Assembly: GCA_030680355.1 (NCBI GenBank)
Contig: JAUXVF010000028.1
Span: 124,001-188,000, forward strand
DNA length: 64,000 nucleotides
Origin: Caulobacter sp.
GTDB taxonomy: Bacteria > Pseudomonadota > Alphaproteobacteria > Caulobacterales > Caulobacteraceae
Direction: 5' to 3'
A program made the translations under genes and the position numbers. Positions within the stretch are counted from its first letter, which is position 1. Every line of letters starts with the position of its first letter. The notes below the pieces were generated by a model, which did not search any database, was not told the origin of the DNA, and saw nothing but the letters and a program-made list of their open reading frames with translations. Below, one piece after another: positions 9,568 through 19,240 of the stretch.

Positions 9568-10224
9568 GTGACGACACGCGCCAGACAACTCAGCCTCAGC
9601 CTCGCCAGGCCGCCCGTCTATACGCGGGCGGCGTTCGTGACGTCGGCGGCCAATCAGACGGCGCTGGCGGCCGTCGAGGCCTGGCCGGCCTGGCCCGGCG
9701 GGGCCCTGGCCCTGGTCGGGCCGGAGGGGGCGGGCAAGACCCATCTGGCGACGATCTGGGCCGAGCGGGCCGGGGCGGTTCGCTATGCGGCCGGGGCGAC
9801 GCCCGAGGGCCGGCCGGTGCTGGTCGAGGACGCCGACCAGATCGGCGACGAGGCCCTGTTCCACCTGATCAACCGCGCGCCGGGCGACGGCGGCCTGCTG
9901 CTGACCGCGCGGACGCGGCCCGCGAGCTGGCGCGCCGCCCTGCCCGACCTGCGCTCGCGGCTCAACGCCCTGACGGTGGCCGAGATCGGCGCGCCCGACG
10001 ACGCCCTGCTGATCGCGGTGCTGGAAGCCCTGTTCCGCGAGCAGCACATCCGCGCCGCGCCCGACCTCTATGAATTCCTGTTGCGGCGGATGGAGCGGTC
10101 GGTGACCGCCGCCCGGCGGCTGGTCGGGCAGCTCGACGCGGCGGCGGCCGAACAGGGCCGGCCGGTCAACCGGGCCCTGGCCCGCGAGGTGCTGGACGCC
10201 ACGGCCGACCTGTTCGAGGGGTAG
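9568..10224 (+). CDS. hdaA: HdaA/Hda-type regulator of DnaA
   Basis: A 218-residue DnaA-related AAA protein without the DNA-binding domain. HdaA works with the beta clamp to stimulate ATP hydrolysis by DnaA and prevent re-initiation. Walker A is GPEGAGKT (residues ~51-58), a Walker B-like LVEDADQIGDEALFHLIN follows, then TARTRPASWRAALPDLRSRLNAL, which matches the sensor region of Hda/DnaA. QLSLSL at residues 7-12 resembles the N-terminal clamp-binding motif of Hda. GTG start at 9568. Nothing recognisable lies in the 296 bases before it. Sequence identity to Caulobacter HdaA is inferred from motif pattern. Confidence 0.88.
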   Translation: MTTRARQLSLSLARPPVYTRAAFVTSAANQTALAAVEAWPAWPGGALALVGPEGAGKTHLATIWAERAGAVRYAAGATPEGRPVLVEDADQIGDEALFHLINRAPGDGGLLLTARTRPASWRAALPDLRSRLNALTVAEIGAPDDALLIAVLEALFREQHIRAAPDLYEFLLRRMERSVTAARRLVGQLDAAAAEQGRPVNRALAREVLDATADLFEG

Positions 10225-10236
10225 ACCGCCGGCCGC

Positions 10237-11463
10237 TCAGCCGCGCGCCGCCGCCTTCAGCCGCGCCCGGTCGACACGGCTGGTCAGGACGGCGACCGAC
10301 CGGCCCAGGGCGTCATCGGCCATCGCCCGCGCCGCCTGGCCCAGATCGCCTTCGATGGCCGCCAGCGACCGCAGGGCCTTCTGCAGCCCCACCGCCACCA
10401 CCAGATCACCGGCGCCATAGCGCATCGGCGGGCCGAACAGGTCATCGAGGAGATCGGCCTCGACGGCCGGCAGGGAGCAGACGCGCGGCCGCTCGTCCGG
10501 CTGCGGGGGCGCTTCGAGCCTCGCCCAGTCGTCGAGCAGCCGCAGGCCGGTGGCCATCACCAGAACCGCCGTTCCCGGGTCGTTGACCCCCGGCGACAGG
10601 GCCCGGGCGGCGACCTCGCCCAATACGGTGAGGCCGAAACGGGGATCCTGTTCGAAGGACCGCGTCGCCCCGACCGCGAAGGCCCGGCGGATCTGTTTGA
10701 TCGCCGGGTCGTCGCAATCGGCGACCGACAGGCGGCAGAGGCGCTCGCCCTGACGCACCAGCGCGCCGGGCTCGACCTGGATGGTGATGTCGCAGTCCAG
10801 ACCGGCGGCGGCTTCCTGCAGGTGGGCGCGGTCGATGTTCTGCACATAGCCGGTCGCCGGGCTGAGAATGTCGAGACCACGGGAAAACGCCTTCGCCTCG
10901 CCCGGCCAGGGGGGGATTTTCATCTGCTGGGTCAGGGCCGCGCGGGTCAGGTCCTCGACCAGCTCGATCATGTGGCCGACCCGGGCAATGCGCGACAGCC
11001 GGTTGACCCAGGACAGCAGGCGGAAGGCGACCAGGCCCACCACGCCCAGGCTGCAGACGAAGATGATCGCCCGCCCCTCGGCGCCATAGTAGCCGGCGTT
11101 GATCGCCGTCACCCCGACGATGGCGTAGAGAAACGCGCCGACGAAGGTGGCCAGGGCCTTCTGGGTTTCCGGATCGCCGGTCACCAGGCTCGAGACCCGG
11201 GGCGTGGCGGCCTGGGACACCGCCGTATAGGCCGTGACCATCGCGCCCAGGGAGAAGGTCGTCACCGCCAGCATGCTGGAGGCGAGAATGGTCAGCACCG
11301 CCTCGACCGAGTCGCCGCCGAACCGTTTGGCGACCTCGTCCGGCACCAGGGGGCGGCCGATGACCGCGGCGATGGCCACCGCCACACCGAGCATGGCGTA
11401 GAGGCTGGCCCGCACCCAGAGCTTTCGATTCAGCTGGCGCCAGAGAAACAGCCACCGGTTCAT
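10237..11463 (-). CDS. DUF2254 membrane protein
   Basis: A 408-residue inner-membrane protein. ATG 11463 gives MNRWLFLWRQLNRKLWVRASLY; the frame stays open for another kilobase upstream opposite the aldehyde reductase gene, but that part is only antisense. Four membrane segments are visible at about residues 17-38, 58-80, 100-122 and 127-148, followed by a large soluble domain (DILSPATGYVQNIDRAHLQEAA..., ARALSPGVNDPGTAV). This matches DUF2254, a family of unknown function. It converges with hdaA, 12 bases apart. It is divergent from the 11629 gene across 165 bases. Confidence 0.85.
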   Translation of the reverse strand: MNRWLFLWRQLNRKLWVRASLYAMLGVAVAIAAVIGRPLVPDEVAKRFGGDSVEAVLTILASSMLAVTTFSLGAMVTAYTAVSQAATPRVSSLVTGDPETQKALATFVGAFLYAIVGVTAINAGYYGAEGRAIIFVCSLGVVGLVAFRLLSWVNRLSRIARVGHMIELVEDLTRAALTQQMKIPPWPGEAKAFSRGLDILSPATGYVQNIDRAHLQEAAAGLDCDITIQVEPGALVRQGERLCRLSVADCDDPAIKQIRRAFAVGATRSFEQDPRFGLTVLGEVAARALSPGVNDPGTAVLVMATGLRLLDDWARLEAPPQPDERPRVCSLPAVEADLLDDLFGPPMRYGAGDLVVAVGLQKALRSLAAIEGDLGQAARAMADDALGRSVAVLTSRVDRARLKAAARG

Positions 11464-11628
11464 ACGGATCACCCCAAGGCCCGCCGGAAAGGCGGGCGTT
11501 CCCTGTTGTGAACGCGCGGGACGCCGGTTTTGCTCCGCCGCCGACGGGGCCGACACCGGGACACCTCCCCCCGGAGGACCGATCCGCGCTAGGCTGACGC
11601 CAGTCCGCCCGTTTGAGAGAGTCGTCCC

Positions 11629-12693
11629 ATGCCCAACGCCATCGGCTACGCCGCCACCGATCCCGCCAGCCCGATGGCGCCGTTTCATTTCGAGCGCCGC
11701 GCCCTGCGGCCCGACGATGTGAAGATCGACATTCTCTATTGCGGCGTCTGCCATTCGGATCTGCATCAGGCGCACAATGACTGGGGCGGCACGGTCTATC
11801 CCTGCTGTCCGGGGCATGAGATCGTCGGCCGGGTGACCGCCGTGGGCCCGCAGGTGCGCAAGTTCCGCGAGGGCGATCTGGCCGCCGTCGGCTGTCTCGT
11901 CGACAGCTGCATGGACTGCGACCAGTGCCGCAAGGGCGAGGAGCAGCTGTGCCGCAACCGCTCCACCGGCACCTACAACGGCAAGGACCGGATCACCGGG
12001 GAGACCACCTACGGCGGCTACAGCGACCATATCGTGGTGCGCGAGGCCTTCGTGCTGAAGGTTCCGGACAGCCTGGACGTGACGCGCGTCGCGCCGCTGC
12101 TCTGCGCCGGGATCACCACCTATTCGCCGCTGCGCAAGTGGAACGCCGGGCCGGGCACGCGGCTGGCCGTGGCCGGTCTGGGCGGGCTGGGCCATATGGC
12201 AGTCAAGCTGGGCGCGGCCATGGGCTGCGCGGTGACGGTGATCACCGGCTCGGAGTCCAAACGCGCCGACGCCCACGCCCTGGGCGCCCATCAGGTACTG
12301 CTGTCGAGCGACCTGGACGCGATGAAGGCGGCGCGCAACGGTTTTGACCTGATCATCGACACCATCCCGGTGGCGCACAAACTGCAGCCCTATCTGCCGC
12401 TGCTCGACATCGACGGCAGCCTGGTCATCGTCGGGGCCATCGACGAGCTGCCGCCGTTCCACACCGGTTTGCTGCTGGGCGGCCGGCGGCGGGTCAGCGG
12501 CTCGCCCATCGGCGGCATCGCCGAAACCCAGGAGATGCTCGACTTCTGCGCCGAGCACGGCGTCCTGCCCGACTGCGAGATGATCGCCATCCAGGACATC
12601 AACCAGGCCTATGAGCGGATGGGGCGGTCGGACGTCAAATACCGCTTCGTCATCGACATGGCCTCACTGGCCAGCGACCGGGCGGCGGCCTAG
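11629..12693 (+). CDS. Zinc-dependent NADP alcohol/aldehyde dehydrogenase (YahK/AdhC-like)
   Basis: A 354-residue medium-chain dehydrogenase that probably reduces aldehydes with NADPH. Catalytic zinc ligands are in YCGVCHSDLH (Cys41) and GHE (near residue 64); the structural zinc site is intact as C-x2-C-x2-C-x7-C in DSCMDCDQCRKGEEQLC. The nucleotide-binding loop is AGLGGLGHMAVKLG. Overall it resembles YahK and cinnamyl-alcohol-type dehydrogenases. ATG at 11629. It is monocistronic by layout, followed by the ppk1 promoter region. Substrate cannot be told from sequence. Confidence 0.88.
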   Translation: MPNAIGYAATDPASPMAPFHFERRALRPDDVKIDILYCGVCHSDLHQAHNDWGGTVYPCCPGHEIVGRVTAVGPQVRKFREGDLAAVGCLVDSCMDCDQCRKGEEQLCRNRSTGTYNGKDRITGETTYGGYSDHIVVREAFVLKVPDSLDVTRVAPLLCAGITTYSPLRKWNAGPGTRLAVAGLGGLGHMAVKLGAAMGCAVTVITGSESKRADAHALGAHQVLLSSDLDAMKAARNGFDLIIDTIPVAHKLQPYLPLLDIDGSLVIVGAIDELPPFHTGLLLGGRRRVSGSPIGGIAETQEMLDFCAEHGVLPDCEMIAIQDINQAYERMGRSDVKYRFVIDMASLASDRAAA

Positions 12694-12728
12694 AGGAGGC
12701 TGCACAAGACAAAACCGTAACACCGGCC

Positions 12729-12746
12729 CTGTAACACCTCTGTCAT
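12729..12746 (+). promoter_or_regulatory. Probable Pho box (PhoB site) upstream of ppk1
   Basis: CTGTAAC (12729-12735) and CTGTCAT (12740-12746) form a direct repeat with an 11-base period and a 4-base spacer, the geometry of a PhoB box; the second half-site is an exact match to the consensus heptamer. It lies 62 bases before the ppk1 ATG, in the only gap before the ppk1-ppx pair. This predicts induction on phosphate starvation. Confidence 0.65.
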
Positions 12747-12807
12747 GTCCCCTTGCCGCCAACCCCCCGCCACGTCAAAACCCGCTAGACGCCGCGCCAG
12801 AGGCCCC

Positions 12808-14994
12808 ATGACCGAAGCCGCGACCCCGCCGACCCTGCGCCAGCCCAAGCTGGACGAGGCCCTGCTGGCCTCGCCGGACCGGTTCTTCAATCGCGAACTG
12901 AGCTGGCTGGCCTTCAACCGGCGGGTGCTTGAAGAGGCCGAAAACCCGCATCACCCGCTGCTCGAGCGGCTGCGTTTCCTGTCGATCAGCGCCAACAACC
13001 TCGATGAATTCTACATGGTCCGGGTCGCCGGCCTGAAGGGCCAGGTGCGGGAAGCCGTGCGGGTCGTCAGCCAGGACGGCCTCACCCCGGCCGAGCAGCT
13101 GATCAAGGTCAACGCCTCCGCCGCCGAGCTGATGGCCGACCAGCAGGCCATCTGGCGCGACGTCCGCGCCCGCCTCGAGAAGGAAGGCGTCACCCTGCTG
13201 GAGGCCCGCGACGTCGGCGCCGCCGACCGGGCCAAGGCCGAGGCCATCTTCCTCAACCACGTCTTCCCGGTGCTGACGCCGCTGGCCATCGACCCGGCCC
13301 ACCCGTTTCCGTTCATTCCCAACCTCGGCTTCTCGCTGGCGCTCAAGCTGAAACGCCAGGACGGCCGCGAGCTCTACGCCCTGGTGCCGGTGCCCTCCCA
13401 GGTGCGGCGGTTCTGGCAGCTGCCGGCCGGACCGCCGAAGAACGGCAAGGCCCAGCTGCGGTTCGTGGCCCTGGAAAGCCTGCTGATCCTGTTCATCGAC
13501 CACCTGTTCCCCGGCTGCCAGGTCGAGGGGCGTGGGCTGTTCCGCCTGATCCGCGACAGCGACGTCGAGATCGAGGAAGAGGCCGAGGATCTGGTGCGCG
13601 AGTTCGAGGCGCAGCTCAAGCGTCGGCGGCTGGGGTCGGTGGTGCGGGTCAAGCTGCAGACAGCCATGCCGCTCGATCTGCGGAACTTCATTCTCGAAAG
13701 CCTGCAGTGCGATCCCGACGACGTGGTGCTGATCGACGGCAAGCTGGGCCTGGCCCAGATGAGCCAGCTGATCCCCGACGGCCGGCCCGACCTGAAGTTC
13801 AAACCCTTCTCGCCGCGATTCCCCGAACGCATCCGCGACCACAACGGCGACTGTTTCGCCGCCATCCGCGAGAAGGACATCCTGGTCCACCATCCGTTCG
13901 AGAGCTTCGACGTGGTCGTCCAGTTCCTGCGTCAGGCCGCGCGCGATCCGCATGTGCTGGCGATCAAACAGACCCTCTACCGGACCAGCCAGGACAGCCC
14001 GATCGTGGCGGCCCTGATCGAGGCGGCCGAGAACGGCAAGAACGTCACCGCCCTGGTCGAGATCAAGGCGCGCTTCGACGAAGAGAACAACCTGCGCTGG
14101 GCCAAGGACCTGGAGCGGGCCGGGGTCCACGTCGTGTTCGGCTTCGTCGAGTACAAGACCCACGCCAAGCTCAGCCTGGTGGTCCGCCGCGAGGGCGAGA
14201 CCCTGCGCACCTACTGCCATTTCGGCACCGGCAACTATCACCCGGTGACGGCGCGGATCTACACCGACCTGTCGCTGTTCACGACCGATCCGGCGCTGGG
14301 CCGGGACTCGGCGCGGCTGTTCAACTTCATCACCGGCTACGCCCGGCCCGAGCGGCTGGAAAAGCTCAGCTATTCGCCCGAGACGCTGAAGACCGACCTG
14401 CTCGACATGATCGCCACCGAGGCCGCCAACGCCCTTGAGGGCAAGCCGGCGGCGATCTGGGCCAAGATGAACGCCCTCGTCGATCCCGAGATCATCGACG
14501 CCCTGTATCTGGCCAGTCAGGCCGGGGTCGCCATCGATCTGGTCATCCGCGGCATCTGCTGCCTGCGGCCCGGCGTCGCCGGCATGAGCGAGAACATCCG
14601 GGTCAAGAGCATCGTCGGCCGCTATCTGGAGCATTCGCGCATCGTCGCCTTCGCCAACGGCAAGCCCATGCCCAGCGCCAGGACCCGGGTGTTCATCAGC
14701 TCCGCCGACTGGATGCCGCGCAATCTCGACCGCCGGGTCGAGGCCCTGACGCCGGTCGACAACCCCACCGTCCACCAGCAGGTGCTGCAGCAGATCATGG
14801 TCGCCAGCATCAATGACGAGGCCCAGAGCTGGATGCTGGACAGCCAGGGCGGCTATCGCCGCGACCCGGCCTGGGACCGCCCCGGCGCCTTCTCCGCCCA
14901 CGAGTATTTCATGACCAACCCCAGCCTGTCGGGCCGGGGTCACAAGGTTCGCGACCTGCCCCAGGCGTTTGATCATGTTGGCCCGCGCCAGTAG
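12808..14994 (+). CDS. ppk1: Polyphosphate kinase 1
   Basis: A 728-residue enzyme that polymerises the gamma-phosphate of ATP into inorganic polyphosphate. The ATG at 12808 starts [18 protein letters not shown] just ahead of the PPK1 N-domain ([19 protein letters not shown]); an in-frame upstream ATG at 12745 lies on the Pho box and is unlikely. The catalytic domain shows [32 protein letters not shown] and the autophosphorylated His452 in EYKTHAKL, then HFGTGNYHP. Length is normal for PPK1. The downstream ppx overlaps it by 20 bases. An open frame on the opposite strand covers almost the whole gene but is antisense. Confidence 0.96.
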   Translation: MTEAATPPTLRQPKLDEALLASPDRFFNRELSWLAFNRRVLEEAENPHHPLLERLRFLSISANNLDEFYMVRVAGLKGQVREAVRVVSQDGLTPAEQLIKVNASAAELMADQQAIWRDVRARLEKEGVTLLEARDVGAADRAKAEAIFLNHVFPVLTPLAIDPAHPFPFIPNLGFSLALKLKRQDGRELYALVPVPSQVRRFWQLPAGPPKNGKAQLRFVALESLLILFIDHLFPGCQVEGRGLFRLIRDSDVEIEEEAEDLVREFEAQLKRRRLGSVVRVKLQTAMPLDLRNFILESLQCDPDDVVLIDGKLGLAQMSQLIPDGRPDLKFKPFSPRFPERIRDHNGDCFAAIREKDILVHHPFESFDVVVQFLRQAARDPHVLAIKQTLYRTSQDSPIVAALIEAAENGKNVTALVEIKARFDEENNLRWAKDLERAGVHVVFGFVEYKTHAKLSLVVRREGETLRTYCHFGTGNYHPVTARIYTDLSLFTTDPALGRDSARLFNFITGYARPERLEKLSYSPETLKTDLLDMIATEAANALEGKPAAIWAKMNALVDPEIIDALYLASQAGVAIDLVIRGICCLRPGVAGMSENIRVKSIVGRYLEHSRIVAFANGKPMPSARTRVFISSADWMPRNLDRRVEALTPVDNPTVHQQVLQQIMVASINDEAQSWMLDSQGGYRRDPAWDRPGAFSAHEYFMTNPSLSGRGHKVRDLPQAFDHVGPRQ

Positions 14995-16489
14995 CGCCCC
15001 CCAGATGCGGCGCCGCGCCAGCGACGCCCGCGACGCCGCCGTCATCGACGTCGGCTCCAACTCCGTGCGCCTGGTGCTCTACCGGCTCGAAGGGCGGGCC
15101 ATCTGGACCGTCTACAACGAGAAGGTGCTGGCCGGGCTGGGCCGCGACCTGGGCGCCACCGGCCGGCTGTCGGAGACCGGCGTCGAGACGGCGCTGACTG
15201 CCCTGCGCCGCTTCCGGGCCGTGATCGAGGCGGCCGGGCCGATCGACGTCTTCACCGCCGCCACCGCCGCCGTGCGCGAGGCCAAGGACGGTCCGGCCTT
15301 CGTCGCCCGGGTGAAGGCCGAGACCGGCCTGGTCCTGCGCGTGCTGAGCGGCCAGGAAGAGGCGCGCTACGCGGCCCTGGGCGTGCTGGCCGGCGCCCCG
15401 CTCGGCGAGGGCGTGGTCGGCGACCTCGGCGGCGCCAGCCTCGAGCTGGTGCGGCTGTCGCCCGACGGCCCCGTCGACGGCGCCACCCTGGCCCTGGGCC
15501 CCTTCGCCCTGGCCGGGACCAAGCCCGACAAGGCCCGTATCGAGATCGACAAACGTCTGGCGGCGGTCAGCGACCGCTTCCGCACCGACAGCTTCCAGGC
15601 CGTCGGCGGCGCCTGGCGCAACCTGGCCCTGCTGCATATGCGGATGAGCGGCTACCCGCTGCAGATCGTCCATCAGTACGAGATGAGCCGCGCCGACGCC
15701 CTCGACGCCGCCCGCTTCATCAGCCGTCAGTCGCGGGCCTCGCTCGAGGGCATCCAGGGCATATCCCGCAAGCGTCTGGAGACCCTGCCTCACGCCGCCA
15801 TGGTCATGGAGGCCCTGATCGAGCGCCTTGGAGTGCGGCAGATCGCCGTCTCCGCCTACGGACTGCGCGAGGGGCTGCTGTTCGAGGCCATGTCGCCGGA
15901 AACCCGCGACCAGGACCCGCTGATCGAAGGCTGCGCGGCCCTGACCTCGCGCCGCGGCATCGACGAAACCCTGGGCCCAACCCTGGAGGCCTGGCTTGAG
16001 CCGGTGTTCGCCGCCCTGCCGCCGATCTTTGGCGAACGGGACAGGGTCCTGCGCGCCGCCGCCTGCCGGCTGGCCGATCTGGGCGCGCGGCTGCACCCCG
16101 ACCACCGGGCCGATCTGGTCTTCGAACAGGTGCTGCGGGCGCCGGTCGCCGGCCAGACCCATGCCGAGCGCGCCTTCCTGGCCGTGGCCGCCTTCGCCCG
16201 CCACACCTCGGCCGCCTCGACGCCGGACGGGCCGATCATCTCGCGGCTGCTGACCGACGGTCAGCGCAAGCGGGCCCGGGCCCTGGGCGCCGCCATCCGC
16301 CTGGGCTGCGACCTGTCGGGCCGCAGCGCCGCCCTGCTCGGCCAGTCACAGTTGGCCCTCGACGACGGCCGGCTGACGCTGTCGGCCGCCGACGGCCAGG
16401 CCGACATGCTGCTGGGCGAACAGTCCGCCCGCCGGGCCAGCCAGCTGGCCGGGCTGCTGGGGCTGAAGCTGGAGATCCGGCGGGGGTAA
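14975..16489 (+). CDS. ppx: Exopolyphosphatase / Ppx-GppA phosphatase
   Basis: About 504 residues of the actin-like ASKHA fold. It removes phosphate from polyphosphate ends (or hydrolyses pppGpp). The N-terminal phosphate loop is [18 protein letters not shown]; the catalytic region is [21 protein letters not shown] and [10 protein letters not shown]; the C-terminal part is HD-like. The start could be ATG 14975, inside the ppk1 end, or ATG 15005; I chose the former for translational coupling with ppk1, with moderate certainty. Its pairing with ppk1 supports a polyphosphate role, predicted to be under the same Pho box. Confidence 0.92.
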   Translation: MLARASSAPQMRRRASDARDAAVIDVGSNSVRLVLYRLEGRAIWTVYNEKVLAGLGRDLGATGRLSETGVETALTALRRFRAVIEAAGPIDVFTAATAAVREAKDGPAFVARVKAETGLVLRVLSGQEEARYAALGVLAGAPLGEGVVGDLGGASLELVRLSPDGPVDGATLALGPFALAGTKPDKARIEIDKRLAAVSDRFRTDSFQAVGGAWRNLALLHMRMSGYPLQIVHQYEMSRADALDAARFISRQSRASLEGIQGISRKRLETLPHAAMVMEALIERLGVRQIAVSAYGLREGLLFEAMSPETRDQDPLIEGCAALTSRRGIDETLGPTLEAWLEPVFAALPPIFGERDRVLRAAACRLADLGARLHPDHRADLVFEQVLRAPVAGQTHAERAFLAVAAFARHTSAASTPDGPIISRLLTDGQRKRARALGAAIRLGCDLSGRSAALLGQSQLALDDGRLTLSAADGQADMLLGEQSARRASQLAGLLGLKLEIRRG

Positions 16490-16522
16490 GTTTCGTTCGG
16501 CGAGGCTCCCAGTGCGGAGAGC

Positions 16523-16575
16523 TACGCAATTAGCGTATTTTTTCGATGACTTACACTACGCGGACAGCGTATATT
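16523..16575 (+). promoter_or_regulatory. Twin operators and promoter of the toxin-antitoxin pair
   Basis: Two copies of the perfect palindrome TACGC-N5-GCGTA lie at 16523-16537 (centre AATTA) and 16557-16571 (centre GGACA), 34 bases apart. The second runs into a -10-like TATATT (16570-16575) with a weak -35 (ATGACT, 16546-16551). Such paired palindromes are typical binding sites for antitoxin autoregulators. A start of transcription about 6-7 bases past TATATT would fall on the toxin GTG (16582), implying a leaderless message. Confidence 0.65.
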
Positions 16576-16581
16576 CGCCCT

Positions 16582-16911
16582 GTGGAAATCATCAAAACCC
16601 ACACCTATGCCCGCAATCTAAAGCGCCTGAAGAAGTTAGGCGCGACCGAGACCGACGTCCTCGCGATGGAAGATGAAATCGCGGCAAAACCCCATCTCGG
16701 GGCCGTGATCAAGGGATCGGGCGGGATGCGGAAAGCCCGGTTCCGCTTCGGCCAGTCCGGCAAGAGCGGCGGCGGGCGAACGATCTACTATGTGATCGTC
16801 GGCGAGGATGTCGTCTATCTGATTACCGCCTACGCCAAGGTGGACCGGGAAGACCTCACCCCCGACGAGATCAAGCTGTTCAAGACCCTGATTGAGGAAC
16901 TGACCCGATGA
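16582..16911 (+). CDS. RelE/HigB-family toxin of a type II toxin-antitoxin pair
   Basis: A 109-residue protein from GTG 16582 (VEIIKTHTYARNLKRLKKLG). An in-frame ATG at 16546 also exists but lies inside the promoter/operator, so it is unlikely. The sequence AAKPHLGAVIKGSGGMRKARFRFGQSGKSGGGRTIYYVIVGEDVVYLITAYAK is the typical RelE-superfamily core, with basic residues for ribosome or mRNA contact. By family it is a ribosome-dependent mRNA interferase. The toxin comes first and overlaps the HTH gene by 4 bases (ATGA), the HigBA order. Activity is inferred. Confidence 0.85.
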   Translation: MEIIKTHTYARNLKRLKKLGATETDVLAMEDEIAAKPHLGAVIKGSGGMRKARFRFGQSGKSGGGRTIYYVIVGEDVVYLITAYAKVDREDLTPDEIKLFKTLIEELTR

Positions 16912-17228
16912 CCAAGCCCCGGACCGAGGTGAGCCGCGACATTGAGGCCGGCCTCCGCGAAGCGATCGCCCATCGCCGGGGCGACATGGCGCTTGAGTCC
17001 CGACGCGTTGATGCGATGGGCCCGGCGAGGGTCCGGGAGATCCGCAAGTCAGTGGCCCGCTCCATGCGGGAGTTCGAGCGGCGCTTCCGCATACCAGCCC
17101 GGACGGTCGAAGGCTGGGAACAGGGTCGCAAGCTCGGCGCCGCCGACCGCGTCCTGTTGACCGTCATCGCCGCCAATCCCGAGGCAGTCGAACGGGCGCT
17201 GGATGACCAGGCCGCGGAGAGGGACTGA
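16908..17228 (+). CDS. XRE-family antitoxin (HigA-like)
   Basis: A 106-residue protein with a C-terminal helix-turn-helix (VARSMREFERRFRIPARTVEGWEQGRKLGAADRVLLTVIAANPEAVERAL) in the manner of HigA/MqsA-like antitoxins that pair with RelE-type toxins. The acidic and basic N-terminus (EVSRDIEAGLREAIAHRRGDMA) probably wraps the toxin. It overlaps the toxin stop by 4 bases. It is the likely reader of the TACGC-N5-GCGTA palindromes upstream. It ends 8 bases before the convergent HAD gene. Confidence 0.82.
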   Translation: MTKPRTEVSRDIEAGLREAIAHRRGDMALESRRVDAMGPARVREIRKSVARSMREFERRFRIPARTVEGWEQGRKLGAADRVLLTVIAANPEAVERALDDQAAERD

Positions 17229-17236
17229 CTCCGCCC

Positions 17237-18082
17237 CTACTCCGCCGGCATCGTCCGTTCGCGCACCGCGATGCGGCCCAGGATGCCCTTGACGATCAGG
17301 TCCATGGCCGTGCCCTCGCGGTAGTCGGCGGCGGCGACGAAGTTGACCCGATCGTCGGCGATCAGGCGATGGAGCTTGGTCTGGTCGCGCGGCTCGATGC
17401 GCGGGTCATAGGCGGCGATCGAATGGCCGCCCTTGGTGTGCATCATCTTCATGGTCGGCACGTCGGTGTCGCCGTCGCCGATGAAGATCATCCGCTCGAA
17501 CGGCACCGGCCGGTCCTCGTCGGGCATGAAGCGATTGATCTTTTCGTGCTCCCAGTTGTTGTGCACGCCCTTGTTGATGCGGAACAGGTACTGGGTCTTG
17601 GTCGTGTAGTTGATGCCGACCGCCGGCCAGATCGCCACATCGTTGTCGTCGAACACATAGTGGGAGGCGAAGACGTGCTCGAACCGGTCGTTGATCGGGC
17701 AGCCCTCGATCATCTCCTGCAGACCGCTGGACAGGATGAAATGCTGGATGGTCAGGCCGTAGTGGGCGCCGAAGGCGTCGATGCGGTCGAACCAGCTGCC
17801 ATCGCGGATGCCCTCGAACAGGGGCACGTCGCGGCCGTGGTCGCGCAGCATCTGACGGGTGACGGTGATGCCCTTCTCCCGCGCCGTCTGCAGCATCAGC
17901 TGCATGTACATCAGGATGTCGTCGCCATCGGCGGCGATGGTCCGCGGGCGCACGGTGTCGTACCAGAACTCCTGCGGCGTCATGCCCAGCGACGGGATGA
18001 AGCTGGTTTCCTGCATGTTGCCCCGGGCCAGGGTGCCGTCGAAGTCGTAGATCAGGGCGGTGACGCGGGGGGGCTGGGACAT
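17237..18082 (-). CDS. HAD-superfamily hydrolase
   Basis: A 281-residue haloacid dehalogenase-like phosphatase. ATG 18082 gives MSQPPRVTALIYDFDGTLARG; the nucleophile pair is Asp13/Asp15 (DFDGT), motif II is ILSSG, motif IV is IFIGDGDTDVPTM. Between them is a long cap (EFWYDTVRP...HHGRD-like region). The reaction is hydrolysis of a phosphomonoester of unknown identity. The frame is open beyond 18082 but has no domain there. It is divergent from the nitronate monooxygenase-like gene (163-base gap). Confidence 0.85.
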   Translation of the reverse strand: MSQPPRVTALIYDFDGTLARGNMQETSFIPSLGMTPQEFWYDTVRPRTIAADGDDILMYMQLMLQTAREKGITVTRQMLRDHGRDVPLFEGIRDGSWFDRIDAFGAHYGLTIQHFILSSGLQEMIEGCPINDRFEHVFASHYVFDDNDVAIWPAVGINYTTKTQYLFRINKGVHNNWEHEKINRFMPDEDRPVPFERMIFIGDGDTDVPTMKMMHTKGGHSIAAYDPRIEPRDQTKLHRLIADDRVNFVAAADYREGTAMDLIVKGILGRIAVRERTMPAE

Positions 18083-18244
18083 GTCGGTTCCTGGCGATAT
18101 GGCCGCAACAGATAGCGCGGGGCGCGCCGCGACGAAACTACCCTGTTGGCGACGAAGCGGGGCGGTCCCCTGCCCGTCGCGATTGACGCCGCCGCGCGAC
18201 AACCGCACAAACCCAGCCCTGCATTCTCAAAAAGGACCGGCCCC

Positions 18245-19216
18245 ATGAAGACCCGCATCACCGAACTGTTCGAGATCCAGCATCCGATCCTGCAGGGCGG
18301 CATGCATTTCGTGGGCTTCGCCGAAATGGCGGCCGCCGTGTCCAACGCCGGCGGCCTTGGCATCATCACCGGCCTGACCCAGCGCACCCCCGAGCTGCTG
18401 GCCAAGGAAATCGCCCGCTGCCGGGAGATGACCGACAAGCCGTTCGGCGTGAACCTGACCTTCCTGCCCGCGGTCAACCAGCCCGACTATCCCGGCTATG
18501 TGAAGGCGATCATCGAGGGCGGGGTCAAGATCGTCGAGACCGCCGGCAACAACCCGGCCAAATGGCTGCCGGCGCTGAAGGAAAACGGCATCAAGGTGAT
18601 CCACAAATGCACCTCGGTGCGCCATTCGCTGAAGGCTGAGGCGATCGGCTGTGACGCGGTCAGCGTCGACGGCTTCGAATGCGGCGGTCATCCGGGCGAG
18701 GACGACGTGCCCAACTTCGTCCTGCTGCCGCGCGCGGCCGAGGAGCTGAAGATCCCCTTCGTGGCCTCCGGCGGCGTCGCCAACGGCCGCCAGCTGGTCG
18801 CGGCCCTGGCCATGGGCGCCGACGGCATCAACATGGGCACCCGCTTCATCGCTACGAAGGAAGCGCCGGTGCATCAGAACGTCAAACAGGCCATCGTCGA
18901 CGCCACCGAGCTGGACACCCGACTGATCATGCGCCCGCTGCGCAATACCGAGCGGGTGCTCAACAACCCGGCTGTCGAGCGGCTGCTGGCCAAGGAGCGT
19001 GAACTGGGCGCGGCGGTCAGCTTCGCCGACATCGCCGCCGAGATCGCCGGGGTCTATCCGAAGATCATGATCGACGGCGACATGGACGCCGGCGGCTGGT
19101 CCTGCGGCATGGTCGCGGGCCTGATCCACGACATCCCCACCTGCCAGGCGCTGATCGACGGCATCATGAGCGACGCCGAACAGATCATCCGCGGACGGCT
19201 GGAGGCGATGCTGTAG
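18245..19216 (+). CDS. Nitronate monooxygenase-like FMN protein
   Basis: A 323-residue TIM-barrel flavoprotein of the NMO/2-nitropropane dioxygenase family. ATG 18245 gives MKTRITELFEIQHPILQGGM, the usual start. Family features are SNAGGLGIITG, FGVNLTFLP, ECGGHPGEDD and ASGGVANGRQLVAALAMGADGINMGTRF (FMN phosphate site). It probably oxidises alkyl nitronates, but relatives include enoyl-ACP reductases, so substrate is open. It converges with rnd; a pair of inverted chromosomal repeats fills the gap between them. Confidence 0.88.
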   Translation: MKTRITELFEIQHPILQGGMHFVGFAEMAAAVSNAGGLGIITGLTQRTPELLAKEIARCREMTDKPFGVNLTFLPAVNQPDYPGYVKAIIEGGVKIVETAGNNPAKWLPALKENGIKVIHKCTSVRHSLKAEAIGCDAVSVDGFECGGHPGEDDVPNFVLLPRAAEELKIPFVASGGVANGRQLVAALAMGADGINMGTRFIATKEAPVHQNVKQAIVDATELDTRLIMRPLRNTERVLNNPAVERLLAKERELGAAVSFADIAAEIAGVYPKIMIDGDMDAGGWSCGMVAGLIHDIPTCQALIDGIMSDAEQIIRGRLEAML

Positions 19217-19240
19217 GGGCCGCTTCCTCAACGACGGGCC

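Noticed and set aside
11464..12558. Upstream extension of the DUF2254 gene
   Set aside because: The extension lies antisense to the aldehyde reductase gene; the membrane protein begins properly at ATG 11463.
12775..15060. Long open frame on the minus strand opposite ppk1
   Set aside because: High G+C codon use leaves the antisense frame open; its product is low-complexity and matches no family.
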